Shown here one piece after another: positions 1 through 4,449 of a stretch of 7,575 nt of DNA. The position numbers were made by a program, and so were the translations under genes. This DNA comes from Parvibaculum sp040882025 (lineage in GTDB: Bacteria; Pseudomonadota; Alphaproteobacteria; Parvibaculales; Parvibaculaceae): assembly GCF_040882025.1 (NCBI RefSeq), contig NZ_JBBECC010000028.1:1-7575 (forward strand), in the 5' to 3' direction. Numbering within the stretch: position 1 is the stretch's first letter; every line of letters begins with the position of its first letter. The notes under the pieces were generated by a model that saw only the letters and a list, made by a program, of their open reading frames with translations, was not told where the DNA came from and did no database searches.

Positions 1-2
1 AT

Positions 3-62
3 ATCGATGCGCGCGTCAAGAAGGTGATTGATCGCCGCGGCAGACGATGCCGCAGACGATGA
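3..62 (+). CDS. Possible 3' end of an upstream gene (partial)
   Basis: The frame beginning at base 3 is open from the left edge to a TGA at 60-62. Its first thirteen codons end mostly in G or C, as in the resident genes, and it reads I-D-A-R-V-K-K-V-I-D-R-R-G. The other two forward frames stop at 25-27 and 29-31. The stop lies 11 bases before the preferred rpoH start, so the two genes could be cotranscribed. In many alphaproteobacteria a pseudouridine synthase gene (rluD) precedes rpoH, but these few residues cannot confirm that. This is weak evidence from about 20 codons. Confidence 0.3.
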   Translation: MDARVKKVIDRRGRRCRRR

Positions 63-73
63 AGGGGTTCGAC

Positions 74-1066
74 ATGGCCGAGGACGACGCGACAAAGCCC
101 GCCGGCAAGCTGCCCGCCAAAACGGCGGCGAAGCCGGCCGCCGCCAAGGCGCCGGGCAAGGCCGTGGCGCGGCTCGCCCCGGCGCCGAACCCCGAAGGCT
201 CGCTGTCGCGCTATCTGCAGGAAATCCGCAAATTCCCGATGCTGGAGCCGCAGCAGGAATACATGCTGGCCAAGCGCTGGCGCGAACACGAAGACGCGGA
301 GGCAGCCCACCAGCTGGTGACTTCGCATCTGCGGCTCGTCGCCAAGATCGCCATGGGCTATCGCGGCTACGGGCTCCCGATCGGCGAGGTGATTTCGGAA
401 GGCAATGTCGGGCTGATGCAGGCGGTGAAGCGCTTCGAGCCCGAGCGCGGCTTTCGCCTCGCGACCTATGCGATGTGGTGGATCCGCGCCTCGATCCAGG
501 AATATATCCTGCGCTCCTGGTCGCTGGTGAAAATGGGCACGACCGCGGCGCAGAAGAAGCTCTTTTTCAACCTGCGGCGCGTGAAGGGCCAGATCCAGGC
601 GATCGAGGAAGGCGACCTGCGCCCCGAACAGGTGAAGGAAATTTCCGAGCGCCTCGGCGTCACCGAAGACGAAGTGATTTCGATGAACCGGCGCATGTCG
701 GGCCCGGACAATTCGCTGAACGCGCCCTTGCGGCAGGATTCCGAAAGCGGCGAGTGGCAGGACTGGCTGGTGGACGACACCGCCGACCAGGAAACCATGC
801 TGGGCGAGGAACAGGAACTCGACCAGCGCCGCGAAATGCTGGCGGCCGCGATGGAAACGCTGAACGAGCGCGAGATGCATATTCTGACCGAGCGGCGGCT
901 GAAGGACGAGCCGGCGACGCTGGAGGACCTCAGCCAGGAATACGGGATTTCCCGCGAGCGCGTCCGCCAGATCGAGGTCCGCGCCTTCGAGAAGCTGCAA
1001 AAGGCGATGAAAGCCGCGATGCGCGCCGAGGCCGACGAACGCCGCGAGGCGCTGGCGGATTTTTGA
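74..1066 (+). CDS. rpoH: RNA polymerase heat-shock sigma factor RpoH (sigma-32)
   Basis: This is an alternative sigma factor that directs RNA polymerase to heat-shock promoters. The ATG at 74 is preferred because AAGGGG at 62-67 lies six bases upstream; in-frame ATGs at 47 and 59 lack such a site. The protein is then 330 aa. Residues 43-57 (SLSRYLQEIRKFPML) begin the conserved core. Region 2 follows at about 80-150, with HLRLVAKIA, EGNVGLMQAVKRFEP and ATYAMWWIRASIQEYI. The RpoH box QKKLFFNLR is at 160-168; it is diagnostic of the family and in E. coli contributes to core binding and regulation. Region 4.2, the helix-turn-helix that reads the -35 element, is near the C terminus (LEDLSQEYGISRERVRQIEVRAFEKL). 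The odd part is an Ala/Lys/Pro-rich N-terminal tail of about 34 residues ahead of PAPNPEGSLSRY, longer than I expect for alphaproteobacterial RpoH. The heat-shock promoter lies outside the window. Confidence 0.97.
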   Translation: MAEDDATKPAGKLPAKTAAKPAAAKAPGKAVARLAPAPNPEGSLSRYLQEIRKFPMLEPQQEYMLAKRWREHEDAEAAHQLVTSHLRLVAKIAMGYRGYGLPIGEVISEGNVGLMQAVKRFEPERGFRLATYAMWWIRASIQEYILRSWSLVKMGTTAAQKKLFFNLRRVKGQIQAIEEGDLRPEQVKEISERLGVTEDEVISMNRRMSGPDNSLNAPLRQDSESGEWQDWLVDDTADQETMLGEEQELDQRREMLAAAMETLNEREMHILTERRLKDEPATLEDLSQEYGISRERVRQIEVRAFEKLQKAMKAAMRAEADERREALADF

Positions 1067-1085
1067 TCCGCAGGCGGAGTTTTTC
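1055..1085 (+). terminator. Weak terminator-like hairpins at the rpoH stop
   Basis: Two mutually exclusive hairpins occur here. GCGGAT (1055-1060) can pair with ATCCGC (1066-1071) across the stop codon. TCCG (1067-1070) can pair with CGGA (1075-1078), followed by five T at 1080-1084. The second has the form of an intrinsic terminator, but its 4-bp stem is short. The strong hairpins of the adjacent repeat may add to termination, though they lack a T-run. Confidence 0.3.
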
Positions 1086-1089
1086 TCTT

Positions 1090-1261
1090 CCACCCTCCCC
1101 CCTGTGGGAGGGTCGGAATTTGTCGAGCGTCAGCGAGGCAAATTGCGGGGAGGGGTAAGCAAGGAACTTCAGCGCATAATCGATCACGCGCCATTCGCCG
1201 ATAGCGGAGCACCCCTCCCCAAACGGCTTGCAGCCGTTTGACCCTCCCACAGGGGGAGGGT
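1090..1261 (+). repeat. Structured ~172-bp repeat, copy A
   Basis: This repeat lies between rpoH and the nuclease gene and matches copy B in inverted orientation: about 143 of 172 positions by hand alignment, including an identical 22-bp right end (1240-1261). It is internally symmetric. The outer palindrome (ACCCTCCC 1092-1099 / GGGAGGGT 1106-1113) is the inverted counterpart of the one at 1241-1261. GGGGAGGGGT (1147-1156) is the exact reverse complement of ACCCCTCCCC (1211-1220). Between the arms are an imperfect AT-rich hairpin (1114-1146) and a perfect 7-bp hairpin (AAACGGC 1221-1227, GCCGTTT 1233-1239). The central part (1157-1210) is most diverged between copies, except GCGCATAA, ACGCG and GCCGATAGCGGAG. 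No gene is supported inside it. Confidence 0.9.
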
Positions 1262-1271
1262 AGGCGCTAAA

Positions 1272-1643
1272 ATGAGGCGCATGATGGATCAGCGTGCTCG
1301 AAATTTGCGCCGGAACATGACCGATGCCGAGCGGCGGCTCTGGGGCCGATTGCGCAACGATGCGCTCGGCTACCGGTTTCGTCGTCAGCATCCGCTTGGC
1401 GTCTATGTCGTGGACTTCGTCTGTCTCGAGCGAAGGCTGGTGGTCGAGGTCGATGGTGGCCAGCACAACGAGCCCGCCGGACTCGCACATGATGCGCGGC
1501 GAACGGAATGGCTGGAAGCCGATGGCTATGAGATTCTTCGCTTCTGGAACAACGACGCGCTCGCCCGAACCGACGATGTCGTCGAAACCATCTGGCACGC
1601 GCTCCGAAAGCCGCGTGAGGATCTCCCGCCCGCCAAACGCTGA
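1272..1643 (+). CDS. DUF559 / Vsr-like PD-(D/E)XK endonuclease-domain protein
   Basis: This is a small protein of 123 aa, the usual size for the DUF559 family, which belongs to the restriction-endonuclease-like fold and resembles very-short-patch-repair nucleases. Family hallmarks in order are RARNLRRNMTDAERRLWGRLR (residues 8-28, leading helix), GYRFRRQHPLGVYVVDFVC (33-51), LVVEVDGGQH (56-65) and GYEILRFWNNDAL (85-97). Likely metal-binding residues are D48, E59 and D61, with H65 nearby; none is missing. The cellular role of this family is largely unknown, so DNA cleavage is inferred. The start at 1272 has GGAGGG (1255-1260, the edge of repeat copy A) 11 bases upstream; ATGs at 1281 and 1284 are alternatives. 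The gene ends 12 bases before repeat copy B, so it fills the space between two inverted repeats. It lies outside the IS ends and is not IS cargo. Confidence 0.88.
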   Translation: MRRMMDQRARNLRRNMTDAERRLWGRLRNDALGYRFRRQHPLGVYVVDFVCLERRLVVEVDGGQHNEPAGLAHDARRTEWLEADGYEILRFWNNDALARTDDVVETIWHALRKPREDLPPAKR

Positions 1644-1655
1644 AACCAAACACCC

Positions 1656-1670
1656 ACCCTCCCCCTGTGG
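1656..1670 (-). repeat. Structured repeat copy B, left fragment (split by IS)
   Basis: These first 15 bases of copy B stop inside the outer palindrome. They continue at 4185 once the IS and one copy of its target duplication are removed. The restored segment matches the right end of copy A (1240-1261) exactly in reverse complement. Confidence 0.85.
1663..1670. repeat. 8-bp target site duplication, left copy
   Basis: CCCTGTGG here is repeated exactly at 4177-4184, directly outside the two inverted-repeat ends. Eight base pairs is the duplication length characteristic of the IS1595 family. Confidence 0.88.
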
Positions 1671-1711
1671 GGCAATTATCACCTTGACGTAGCAGCCTGC
1701 TATTCCTAGAT
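1671..1711 (+). repeat. IS terminal inverted repeat, left
   Basis: These 41 bases pair with the reverse complement of 4136-4176 at 34 positions. The outer 22 bases differ only at position 4; the other mismatches cluster in the inner half (positions 23-34). The last seven bases are again identical. Confidence 0.9.
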
Positions 1712-1712
1712 C
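1684..1712 (+). promoter_or_regulatory. Possible inward promoter in left IS end
   Basis: TTGACG (1684-1689) is followed after 17 bases by TAGATC (1707-1712). The -35 is close to consensus and the -10 is weak. It mirrors the better promoter in the right end and would read into the element, antisense to the HEPN-like gene, through the small open frame at 1761-1994. Confidence 0.35.
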
Positions 1713-1760
1713 GGAATGGACAGGCCGGCGTTTTGTGGTGACCCCGCAAGGAAAACTAAA

Positions 1761-1994
1761 GTGGCAAAGAGAGCCGCCAACAAAGAGGAGATCATTTCGG
1801 TTTCGCCGGGCGCCTTGCGCCGCGCGGTTGAGGAGGAGTTGGAGGAGTTTTTTTCTTATTCGAGTGTTGAAGGGCTTGTGCGACTTGAGGCCAACGTAAT
1901 ATCTGGCGGCGTGCTTGCGCGCTTATCCCCGGGACCGGATAGCTCTGGTTCAGCGCGCCGGTCAAGGTCGCGAGGATCGAAAGCGCGTCGATAG
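1761..1994 (+). CDS. Doubtful small open frame, 77 aa, at left IS end
   Basis: A GTG at 1761 has AAGGA eight bases or so upstream and lies about 50 bases beyond a possible inward promoter. The product would start V-A-K-R-A-A-N-K-E-E and include an acidic stretch (AVEEELEEFF) before a basic, low-complexity end. From 1792 on it overlaps the C-terminal codons of the HEPN-like gene on the other strand, and both cannot easily be fully coding. The first part resembles a real small protein, whereas the Ser/Arg-rich end looks like non-coding read-through. No family was recognised. It may be a remnant or chance frame. Confidence 0.2.
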   Translation: MAKRAANKEEIISVSPGALRRAVEEELEEFFSYSSVEGLVRLEANVISGGVLARLSPGPDSSGSARRSRSRGSKARR

Positions 1995-2556
1995 TAGAAG
2001 ATCGGGCCTCCTCAAGATCGCGTTTTTTCCAGACCATCACGGACGCACGGTCCAGGTCGGGGAACATCTTGGCCTTACGCCCACGGCTCATTTCGAAGTT
2101 GGTTGTTGCTACTCCAACTTCAAACTCTCGGAGGGCGGCGGGATTGATCAACATCAATGCGTCGGGAACCTCGTCCGAGATGCCCCATATTTGATGCGCG
2201 AAGTTGTTTCTGTTTCGCCGTGTCGGAGCCAGCGCTTTCTCGACGGCCTGCACTAGCAGGTAGTCGTTTTTCGGCAGGCTGACGCGAGACGCTGCCATCA
2301 ATGCCGCTCTTCTTGCTTCGCCTCCTGCGAGAGCCTCATACATCGCCATACCGGCACGGGGCTCCGCCCTGAGAAGATCAACAATTATAACCGACCAGTT
2401 GTATTCAATTTGCGAACCGAGACTGATAGTATCCATCACGATGCAGCAAAGGTCGGGATAGCGTTTCAAGGCGTCAGGGCCCCACTTGATTCCGGCCTTG
2501 GACTTCACGCGAGAAAGAGGCTGCGCTGGCATATTTGGCTCGTATTGGTTGGTCAT
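1792..2556 (-). CDS. Probable HEPN-fold passenger protein, function unknown
   Basis: This is a 254-aa protein of unknown function. The central part (about residues 36-125) looks all-helical and ends in R-N-N-F-A-H-Q-I-W-G, with R116-N117-xxx-H121 fitting the Rφxxx-H motif of HEPN domains. In characterised members that motif forms an RNase active site, often in toxin-antitoxin and defence systems. The C-terminal ~22 residues are Pro/Lys/Arg-rich (KKKTPPTPPQPRGARRPAKPK), like the tail of the neighbouring 50-codon protein, which suggests nucleic-acid binding. The ATG at 2556 has no clear ribosome site, and neither does the alternative at 2532. It lies in the same direction as the transposase, at the far end of the IS, so it is passenger cargo. 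The HEPN assignment rests on one motif and the helical pattern and needs a profile search. RNase activity is inference. Confidence 0.6.
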   Translation of the reverse strand: MTNQYEPNMPAQPLSRVKSKAGIKWGPDALKRYPDLCCIVMDTISLGSQIEYNWSVIIVDLLRAEPRAGMAMYEALAGGEARRAALMAASRVSLPKNDYLLVQAVEKALAPTRRNRNNFAHQIWGISDEVPDALMLINPAALREFEVGVATTNFEMSRGRKAKMFPDLDRASVMVWKKRDLEEARSSTIDALSILATLTGALNQSYPVPGISAQARRQILRWPQVAQALQHSNKKKTPPTPPQPRGARRPAKPK

Positions 2557-2707
2557 GGCGACTGGGAAAAAAGGGCGAGAAGTGGACGAATTGCCCGACG
2601 CTTGGGATCGTTTCGAGCGCGCCGTCGACGTGGCGCTGAAAACGCCGCCGATTCACAAAGAAGCGCCGAAGCCGAAGCGCAAACCGAAAAAGAAGCCCGC
2701 CAAGTAG
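2555..2707 (+). CDS. Small basic passenger protein, 50 aa
   Basis: An ATG at 2555 opens a 50-codon frame. The first half contains DELPDAWDRFERAVDVAL, an amphipathic helix-like block; the second half is Lys/Pro-rich (KPKRKPKKKPAK). I have the impression of similar short proteins in alphaproteobacterial genomes but know of no function. It is divergent from the HEPN-like gene, and the two ATGs overlap in the sequence CATG (2554-2557). No good ribosome site precedes it, so leaderless or weak translation is possible. A longer frame from TTG at 2486 runs antisense to the neighbour and is less likely. A small partner such as an antitoxin for the HEPN-like protein is conceivable but purely speculative. 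Confidence 0.5.
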   Translation: MATGKKGREVDELPDAWDRFERAVDVALKTPPIHKEAPKPKRKPKKKPAK

Positions 2708-2714
2708 GTGGGCT

Positions 2715-3107
2715 CTATCTGACACTCTCAAGCCAAATCCGTAACTGTAGCGCCATAGACTTGGCATCTTTTTTTGAGAGCGTCAGCGGAATTATGACGC
2801 CTCGATCTTGTTCTGGGAGGTCCGCAAGCAATGTCAGAGCAAGATCATCCCCACGAGGGGCGGTCTGGACTCCGTTCACACGAATGGTTGTTCCGGCTCG
2901 CAGTGAGTTTTGATCAATCGGCGTTGCGCTCTGGGGCGATAACATGGCTTGAGCGCCCACAACTAGTGACGCTAGGGAGCGTTGAGAAAGAACGATTGCC
3001 CTGTGCTCGCCGTCATCGCGAGTGAACATCAATCGGACTCGTTCCCCATCCTCTGACGTAAAGAATTGTACGCCATCGGCATCGAAATCATTGAGGTGCG
3101 AAGACAT
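2715..3107 (-). CDS. Hypothetical passenger protein, 130 aa
   Basis: This is an unrecognised 130-aa protein encoded 60 bases downstream of the transposase, in the same direction, so probably cotranscribed with it. It has no signal peptide, membrane segment or cysteine. The pattern suggests a small beta-rich N-terminal part (about 12-45, VQFFTSEDGERVRLMFTR), a second beta-like part (70-105, with RAGTTIRVNGVQTAPRG and LALTLLADL) and a C-terminal helix (LSKKDAKSMALQLRIWLESV). The start at 3107 is preceded by a G-run (GGGGGGAA) that could act as a weak ribosome site. It lies inside the IS between the transposase and the HEPN-like gene, so it is passenger cargo; I cannot assign a role. Confidence 0.65.
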   Translation of the reverse strand: MSSHLNDFDADGVQFFTSEDGERVRLMFTRDDGEHRAIVLSQRSLASLVVGAQAMLSPQSATPIDQNSLRAGTTIRVNGVQTAPRGDDLALTLLADLPEQDRGVIIPLTLSKKDAKSMALQLRIWLESVR

Positions 3108-3167
3108 CGGTTCCCCCCGAACGGTTAGCGTGGACGCTTCATCTTGGGCCCGTGGTAGCGCTTGCCC

Positions 3168-4112
3168 TTATGCGGCTGTTTGGCCGTTAATCCGCCGATA
3201 GGTAAGGCGCTTGCCGACGATGCCGGGAATGGATTTCTCGAAGCGCTCAACGTCGCCGACGCCAAGGGCTTCGCGCTCGTTATAGCGATAGTCAAACTCG
3301 GCAAGGTAGCGCTTCAAGTGCTGCTGCGAGACGTGATGGAACGTGCCGGTGATGCCGCGTTTCAGGATCGAAAAGTAATTCTCGATTGTGTTTGTGTGGG
3401 CCTCGCCGCGCACGTACTCACCCGCGCCGTGGTTCACGGTCTGGTGGGCAAAGTCCTTGTGCATGTGGCGGTACTGGCCTGCATCGTCGGTCATGAGAAA
3501 TGTCTTGGCGTCAACTTGAGCGACAAGGATCGGACGCAACGTCTTGGCGCTGACGCCGGGGACGTGCTGCGAGCGGACCTGCCCCTTGCGCTCCACAAGG
3601 GCAAAGACGGGCTCCTTGCCCATGCCGCCGATGTTCTTGCTGTTGCGCTTGGAGCGGTGCTTGTTTGTCTCTTTGCCGCCGATATAGGTTTCGTCAGCTT
3701 CAACGAATTTGCCTTCGCCGCCCATCGGGGTAAGCGACGTGGGGCGCAGGCTTTCGCGGATACGGTGGCAGAGGAACCAAGCGGACTTCTTGCTGATCCC
3801 GAGCAGGCGGCCGATCTCAAGGGCGCTCATGCCCTTCTTTGACGCCATCATGAGGTGCGTCGCGGCAAGCCACTTGTTGAGCGGGATCTTGGAACGCTCG
3901 TACAGCGTCCCGACCGTGACCGTGAAGGGCTGGCGGCAGGCGTTGCACTGATAGAGGCCGGGACGGTGAGACGCACCCTGCATGAGCGTGGCTTCATCGA
4001 CGGTGCCACATTTCGGGCAAATCGGGCCGTCTTTCCAAAGCCGGGCCTCAAGCCACTCGCGGGCCTTGTCGGCGTCATGGAAGATCGGATTTGAAAGTGC
4101 GGCTTTGCTCAT
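3168..4112 (-). CDS. IS1595-family transposase (ISXO2-like DDE)
   Basis: This enzyme catalyses cut or copy movement of the surrounding element. With the ATG at 4112 it is 314 aa, normal for the family; AGGAG at 4125-4121 sits eight bases upstream, which decides against the in-frame ATG at 4133. An N-terminal zinc ribbon has C32-P-K-C35 and C56-N-A-C59. A helix-turn-helix-like region lies at about 94-120 (MSALEIGRLLGISKKSAW). The catalytic core has D140 in EADETYIGG, D209 in FLMTDDAGQY and E244 in HTNTIENYFSILKRG. The typical block GTFHHVSQQHLKRYLAEFDYRYN follows. All catalytic and zinc-binding residues are present with no frameshift, so it is probably functional. It is likely driven by the promoter inside the right terminal repeat, coupling expression to the element end. 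Confidence 0.95.
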   Translation of the reverse strand: MSKAALSNPIFHDADKAREWLEARLWKDGPICPKCGTVDEATLMQGASHRPGLYQCNACRQPFTVTVGTLYERSKIPLNKWLAATHLMMASKKGMSALEIGRLLGISKKSAWFLCHRIRESLRPTSLTPMGGEGKFVEADETYIGGKETNKHRSKRNSKNIGGMGKEPVFALVERKGQVRSQHVPGVSAKTLRPILVAQVDAKTFLMTDDAGQYRHMHKDFAHQTVNHGAGEYVRGEAHTNTIENYFSILKRGITGTFHHVSQQHLKRYLAEFDYRYNEREALGVGDVERFEKSIPGIVGKRLTYRRINGQTAA

Positions 4113-4134
4113 GGGTCTATCTCCTATGAGCAAT

Positions 4135-4163
4135 AATCTAGGTATTGCACCTTACTACGTCAA
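4135..4163 (-). promoter_or_regulatory. Probable transposase promoter in right IS end
   Basis: On the minus strand TTGACG (4163-4158) is followed after exactly 17 bases by TAGATT (4140-4135). The -35 matches the sigma-70 consensus at five of six positions and the -10 at four of six. The transposase ATG lies 22 bases beyond the -10, leaving room for its AGGAG site. The whole -35 and most of the -10 lie within the terminal repeat, so transposase bound to the end could repress its own gene. Confidence 0.55.
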
Positions 4164-4176
4164 GGTGATAATCGCC
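4136..4176 (-). repeat. IS terminal inverted repeat, right
   Basis: This is the partner of 1671-1711. It lies upstream of the transposase gene and contains that gene's likely promoter. Confidence 0.9.
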
Positions 4177-4184
4177 CCCTGTGG
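4177..4184. repeat. 8-bp target site duplication, right copy
   Basis: CCCTGTGG is identical to 1663-1670 and abuts the right IS end. Confidence 0.88.
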
Positions 4185-4340
4185 GAGGGTCAAACCGCTG
4201 CAAGCGGTTTGGGGAGGGGGACTCCGCTATCGGCAGAGAACGCGTTACTGGTTATGCGCCGAGATTCTCCGCTCACCCCTCCCCGAAATTTACTTCGCTG
4301 ACGCTCAGAAAATTTCGACCCTCCCACAGAGGGAGGGTGG
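4185..4340 (-). repeat. Structured repeat copy B, right fragment
   Basis: Together with 1656-1670 this restores a 171-bp repeat that is the inverted counterpart of copy A. It contains the 19-nt hairpin AAACCGCTGCAAGCGGTTT (4192-4210), GGGGAGGGGG (4211-4220), a diverged centre (4221-4274), CCCCTCCCC (4276-4284), an AT-rich hairpin (GAAATTT 4285-4291, AAATTTC 4310-4316) and an outer palindrome (ACCCTCCC 4318-4325, GGGAGGGT 4331-4338). Relative to copy A the 19-nt hairpin has one changed base pair with both sides altered. The stretch from the IS end to the AI-2E gene holds this repeat and the 109 bases after it, with no supported gene. Confidence 0.88.
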
Positions 4341-4388
4341 GAATTTGGCGTGAGGCACAGCCCATATTGCCGGCCACCCGCCGGCGTT

Positions 4389-4421
4389 AATTGCGCTGTG
4401 CCGCCGCGAATTGCGCTATGC
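4389..4421 (+). promoter_or_regulatory. 13-bp direct repeat, possible operator upstream of AI-2E gene
   Basis: AATTGCGCTGTGC (4389-4401) and AATTGCGCTATGC (4409-4421) match at 12 of 13 bases with a 20-base period, about two helical turns. They lie 29-61 bases before the preferred start of the downstream gene. A TATGCT at 4418-4423 could serve as a -10, but no well-spaced -35 was found. Confidence 0.25.
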
Positions 4422-4449
4422 TCGCCCGGGGGCGGATTGGGACCGACGG

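Larger units (their letters stand above)
1671..4176. mobile_element. IS1595-family element with passenger genes (2,506 bp)
   Basis: The element runs from GGCAATTATC to GATAATCGCC. Its 41-bp terminal inverted repeats (1671-1711 and 4136-4176) match at 34 of 41 positions, and 8-bp direct repeats CCCTGTGG flank it. It carries one transposase gene near the right end and about 1.4 kb of non-transposase coding sequence. IS1595-family members with passenger genes are known, but this one is longer than the basic single-gene form. It is inserted in the loop of a palindrome in repeat copy B. The ends, transposase and duplication are all intact, so it looks recent and possibly active. I cannot assign the IS1595 subgroup with confidence. 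Confidence 0.93.

Noticed and set aside
1092..1113. Palindrome after rpoH as a classical intrinsic terminator
   Set aside because: The stem (8 bp) is strong but is followed by TCGGAATTTG rather than a T-run. It recurs as part of the dispersed repeat, so termination may be a side effect.
28..1158. Long Arg/Gly/Ala-rich open frame over rpoH in another frame
   Set aside because: A clear RpoH reading frame occupies the same bases. The other frame shows no recognisable domain and is a by-product of high GC content.
1090..1261. CRISPR-like or tandem repeat array
   Set aside because: There are only two copies, in inverted orientation and with a gene between them. No regular spacers are present.
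1272..1643. Nuclease gene as cargo of the IS1595 element
   Set aside because: The left IS end and its target duplication lie at 1663-1671, beyond the nuclease stop at 1643, so the gene was outside the element that moved.
3162..3842. 226-aa open frame on the + strand across the transposase
   Set aside because: It is antisense to a transposase with intact catalytic residues and matches no family I know.
4369..4385. GCCGGC-N5-GCCGGC hairpin upstream of the AI-2E gene
   Set aside because: It is a short GC palindrome of a type common by chance at this GC content, and has no T-run or other supporting context.
4180..4390. Repeat copies read as peptide (for example SAIGRERVTGYAPRFSAHPSP and a similar reading from copy A), open in both copies
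   Set aside because: The similarity follows from the DNA repeat itself. The arms are palindromic C/G-rich hairpins, the frames run into unrelated sequence, and there is no start signal. It is treated as a repeat, not a gene.
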